Part shown: one piece after another, positions 6,482 through 7,953 of the stretch | Numbering within the stretch: the stretch's first letter is position 1 | Layout: each line of letters begins with the position of its first letter | Source of the DNA: Bifidobacteriaceae bacterium | GTDB lineage: Bacteria > Actinomycetota > Actinomycetes > Actinomycetales > Bifidobacteriaceae | Direction of reading: 5' to 3' | DNA: 7,953 bases | Assembly: GCA_030530905.1 (NCBI GenBank) | Contig: JAUMUB010000044.1 | Coordinates: 1-7,953, forward strand | The notes under the pieces: model-generated | What the model was told of the DNA's origin: nothing | Databases searched by the model: none | What the model saw: only the letters and a program-made list of their open reading frames with translations | Position numbers and translations under genes: made by a program

Positions 6482-7770
6482 TGGCACTCATTTCTTTAGA
6501 TAAAGTTAGTAAAATTTATCCGCGCGGCACACGTCCTGCGTTAGATGAAGTTGATTTAAAAATTAATCGCGGTGATTTCGTGTTTTTGGTGGGCGCTTCA
6601 GGTTCGGGTAAAACAACTTTGCTAAGCCTGTTATTGCGTGAGGAGGAAGCGACAAGCGGTGAAATTCGCGTTGCTGGCACTGATTTACGCCGTATTACAG
6701 ATAGGCAAGTACCTCAGTATCGCCGTTCTATCGGTTTTATATTTCAGGATTATAAGTTACTTCATAACAAGACCGTCTGGCAGAACGTGGCTTTTGCTCT
6801 TGAGGTTATTGGCATGAATCGTTCGACTATTAAGTCGCTTGTTCCTAAGGTTTTAGAAACTGTTGGCTTAACTGGTAAAGAAAATAATTACCCTCATGAG
6901 CTTTCTGGTGGCGAAGCTCAGCGTGTTGCTATCGCTCGTGCTTATGTGAATCATCCTCAGATATTACTTGCTGATGAGCCTACTGGAAATTTGGATCCTA
7001 CAACTTCTCTAGGCATTATGGAAGTCTTAGATGCGATTAATCGTACAGGCACTACTGTTGTCATGGCGACTCATAATGAAGAGATTGTCAATTCGATGCG
7101 TAAACGTGTTATTGAGTTGCACTCTGGAAAAATTGTTCGCGATGAGGCTCATGGATCGTATGATTCCGCATTGTATTTCCCTGATTCTGATGTTGAGTAT
7201 AAAGCTAAGCAAGCTTTGGGTGATGTTGTTGCTGATGAGAGTGAAAGTGAGGGTATTGCGCGTTTAGCGAAAAGCGTTCACTCTGGTCGTACTGGTCGCT
7301 ATGGTGAGGCTTTCCAGCCTTTGGAAACCACTATGACATGGGGTAAAGGCTTACCTCTTGATTCAATCCGTGAAGAGATGGAAGCAGCAAAGTCGGTTTC
7401 CCAGGATGTTAACGGGGAAGTAGATAAACATGCGGCTTATAAACCTGCAGTATCTAATGCTGCTCATGTTCCAACTCCTCCTAAACCTGAGAATGATTCT
7501 ACTAATAATGAGATGAGTGCTGCTGCTCATGCTGAGGAAGTGCAACGTGAAGATAATACTAAGACTCATAATGAGCAGGCAACGAGTTCAAATGAAACTG
7601 GTTCAGTAGAACAAGCAGTGGAAGTTGAAACTAGCAATAATGAAACATTATCGGATTCATCTTCTGAAACTGCAATAGAATCTGATAATTCTCAGAAAAA
7701 CGCTGAAGTACCTTTACCGCCTGCGCCACCTACTGCTGAAAATGTTCATCAATCAGAAAAAGGAGCATAG
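6481..7770 (+). CDS. ftsE: Cell division ATP-binding protein FtsE with long C-terminal low-complexity extension
   Basis: FtsE is the cytoplasmic ABC ATPase that pairs with membrane FtsX to control peptidoglycan hydrolases at the division site. Residues 1-225 are a complete nucleotide-binding domain: Walker A GASGSGKTT (38-46), Q-loop Q89, signature LSGGE (141-145), Walker B ILLADEP (161-167) with the D-loop GNLD, and switch histidine H198 (ATHNE). Most FtsE proteins end at about 220-230 residues, while this one runs to 429. Residues 226-305 form a linker with some possible structure (SGRTGRYGEAFQP). Residues 321-429 contain no Phe, Tyr, Trp or Cys and are rich in Glu, Ser, Asn, Thr, Ala and Pro, so they are probably disordered. 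The tail is in the same open frame, without a frameshift, and ends six bases before ftsX, so it belongs to the gene. AAAGGA at 6469-6474 inside prfB is the ribosome binding site. FtsE identity rests on the ATPase domain plus the adjacent ftsX. Confidence 0.95.
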   Translation: MALISLDKVSKIYPRGTRPALDEVDLKINRGDFVFLVGASGSGKTTLLSLLLREEEATSGEIRVAGTDLRRITDRQVPQYRRSIGFIFQDYKLLHNKTVWQNVAFALEVIGMNRSTIKSLVPKVLETVGLTGKENNYPHELSGGEAQRVAIARAYVNHPQILLADEPTGNLDPTTSLGIMEVLDAINRTGTTVVMATHNEEIVNSMRKRVIELHSGKIVRDEAHGSYDSALYFPDSDVEYKAKQALGDVVADESESEGIARLAKSVHSGRTGRYGEAFQPLETTMTWGKGLPLDSIREEMEAAKSVSQDVNGEVDKHAAYKPAVSNAAHVPTPPKPENDSTNNEMSAAAHAEEVQREDNTKTHNEQATSSNETGSVEQAVEVETSNNETLSDSSSETAIESDNSQKNAEVPLPPAPPTAENVHQSEKGA

Positions 7771-7775
7771 TCCTG

Positions 7776-7953
7776 ATGCAAGCAAGATTTATTCTTTCTG
7801 AAACGGGAATTAGTTTAAAACGAAATGTTTCGATGATTATTTCCGTTATGTTGGTGACGTTTATTTCCTTCTTATTTATCGGTGCATCTGTGCTGATGCA
7901 ATCCCAGATTACTAAAGCAAAAGGTGACTGGTATGACAAGGTCGAAGTGGTTG
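7776..7953 (+). CDS. ftsX: Cell division protein FtsX, N-terminal part
   Basis: FtsX is the membrane subunit of the FtsEX complex; its extracellular loop activates or recruits cell wall hydrolases. Only the first 59 codons are in the window. They begin MQARFILSETGISLKRN, a short positively charged cytoplasmic N-terminus typical of actinobacterial FtsX. A hydrophobic transmembrane segment follows at about residues 18-42 (IISVMLVTFISFLFIGASV), then the start of the extracellular region (QITKAKGDWYDKVEVV). The ATG at 7776 lies five bases after the ftsE stop. AAAAGGAG ends 10 bases before it, inside the last ftsE codons, which suits coupled expression with ftsE. The frame is open to the window edge with no defect. 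Identity rests on the N-terminal sequence pattern and the position directly after ftsE. Confidence 0.92.
   Translation, partial: MQARFILSETGISLKRNVSMIISVMLVTFISFLFIGASVLMQSQITKAKGDWYDKVEVV

Noticed and set aside
6246..6503. 85-codon plus-strand open frame spanning the end of prfB
   Set aside because: It is out of frame with prfB, begins in a Lys/Arg-rich shadow of the coiled C-terminal region, and overlaps the true prfB/ftsE junction.
7730..7939. 69-codon minus-strand open frame over the ftsE/ftsX junction
   Set aside because: It is antisense to the ftsE tail and ftsX start, with no ribosome binding site or recognisable product.
1..7953. Undescribed system, mobile element, CRISPR array or horizontal island
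   Set aside because: All long frames are recognised housekeeping genes with even base composition. No direct-repeat array, transposase, integrase, attachment site or cluster of unknown genes is visible.

Overview
The window is a stretch of an AT-rich (by eye about 40% G+C) actinobacterial chromosome, most likely from the family Bifidobacteriaceae. A low-GC member such as Gardnerella or a relative is the best guess. Three things point there: the actinobacterial form of DapD, the prfB-ftsE-ftsX order, and an FtsE with a long acidic tail. The genus is inferred from memory of gene content and composition; I could not search for it.

Layout, left to right. A partial M13-family zinc metallopeptidase (PepO-like) runs leftward off the window at base 1. 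A short divergent intergenic region separates it from a type I methionine aminopeptidase gene (map, rightward). A strong terminator hairpin follows, and then the citrate synthase gene (gltA, rightward), which has a very good Shine-Dalgarno that can fold into a small hairpin. gltA converges on dapD (leftward, lysine/DAP pathway), with a GC-rich stem-loop between them that can serve as a terminator for both. dapD and prfB are divergent and share a 244-base intergenic region holding two operator-like palindromes and a possible leader hairpin. Next comes a tight rightward operon: prfB (peptide chain release factor 2), ftsE (ATPase of the divisome FtsEX complex, overlapping prfB by one base) and ftsX (its membrane partner, cut off at the right edge).

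Functionally these are housekeeping genes: peptide turnover, N-terminal methionine removal, carbon entry to 2-oxoglutarate/glutamate, lysine precursor synthesis, translation termination and cell division/wall hydrolase control. I see no mobile element, CRISPR array, tRNA, rRNA, toxin-antitoxin or defence system, and nothing that looks like a new multi-gene system. The points most worth following up are the roughly 200-residue low-complexity tail on FtsE, the hairpin over the gltA ribosome binding site, and the palindromes between dapD and prfB.
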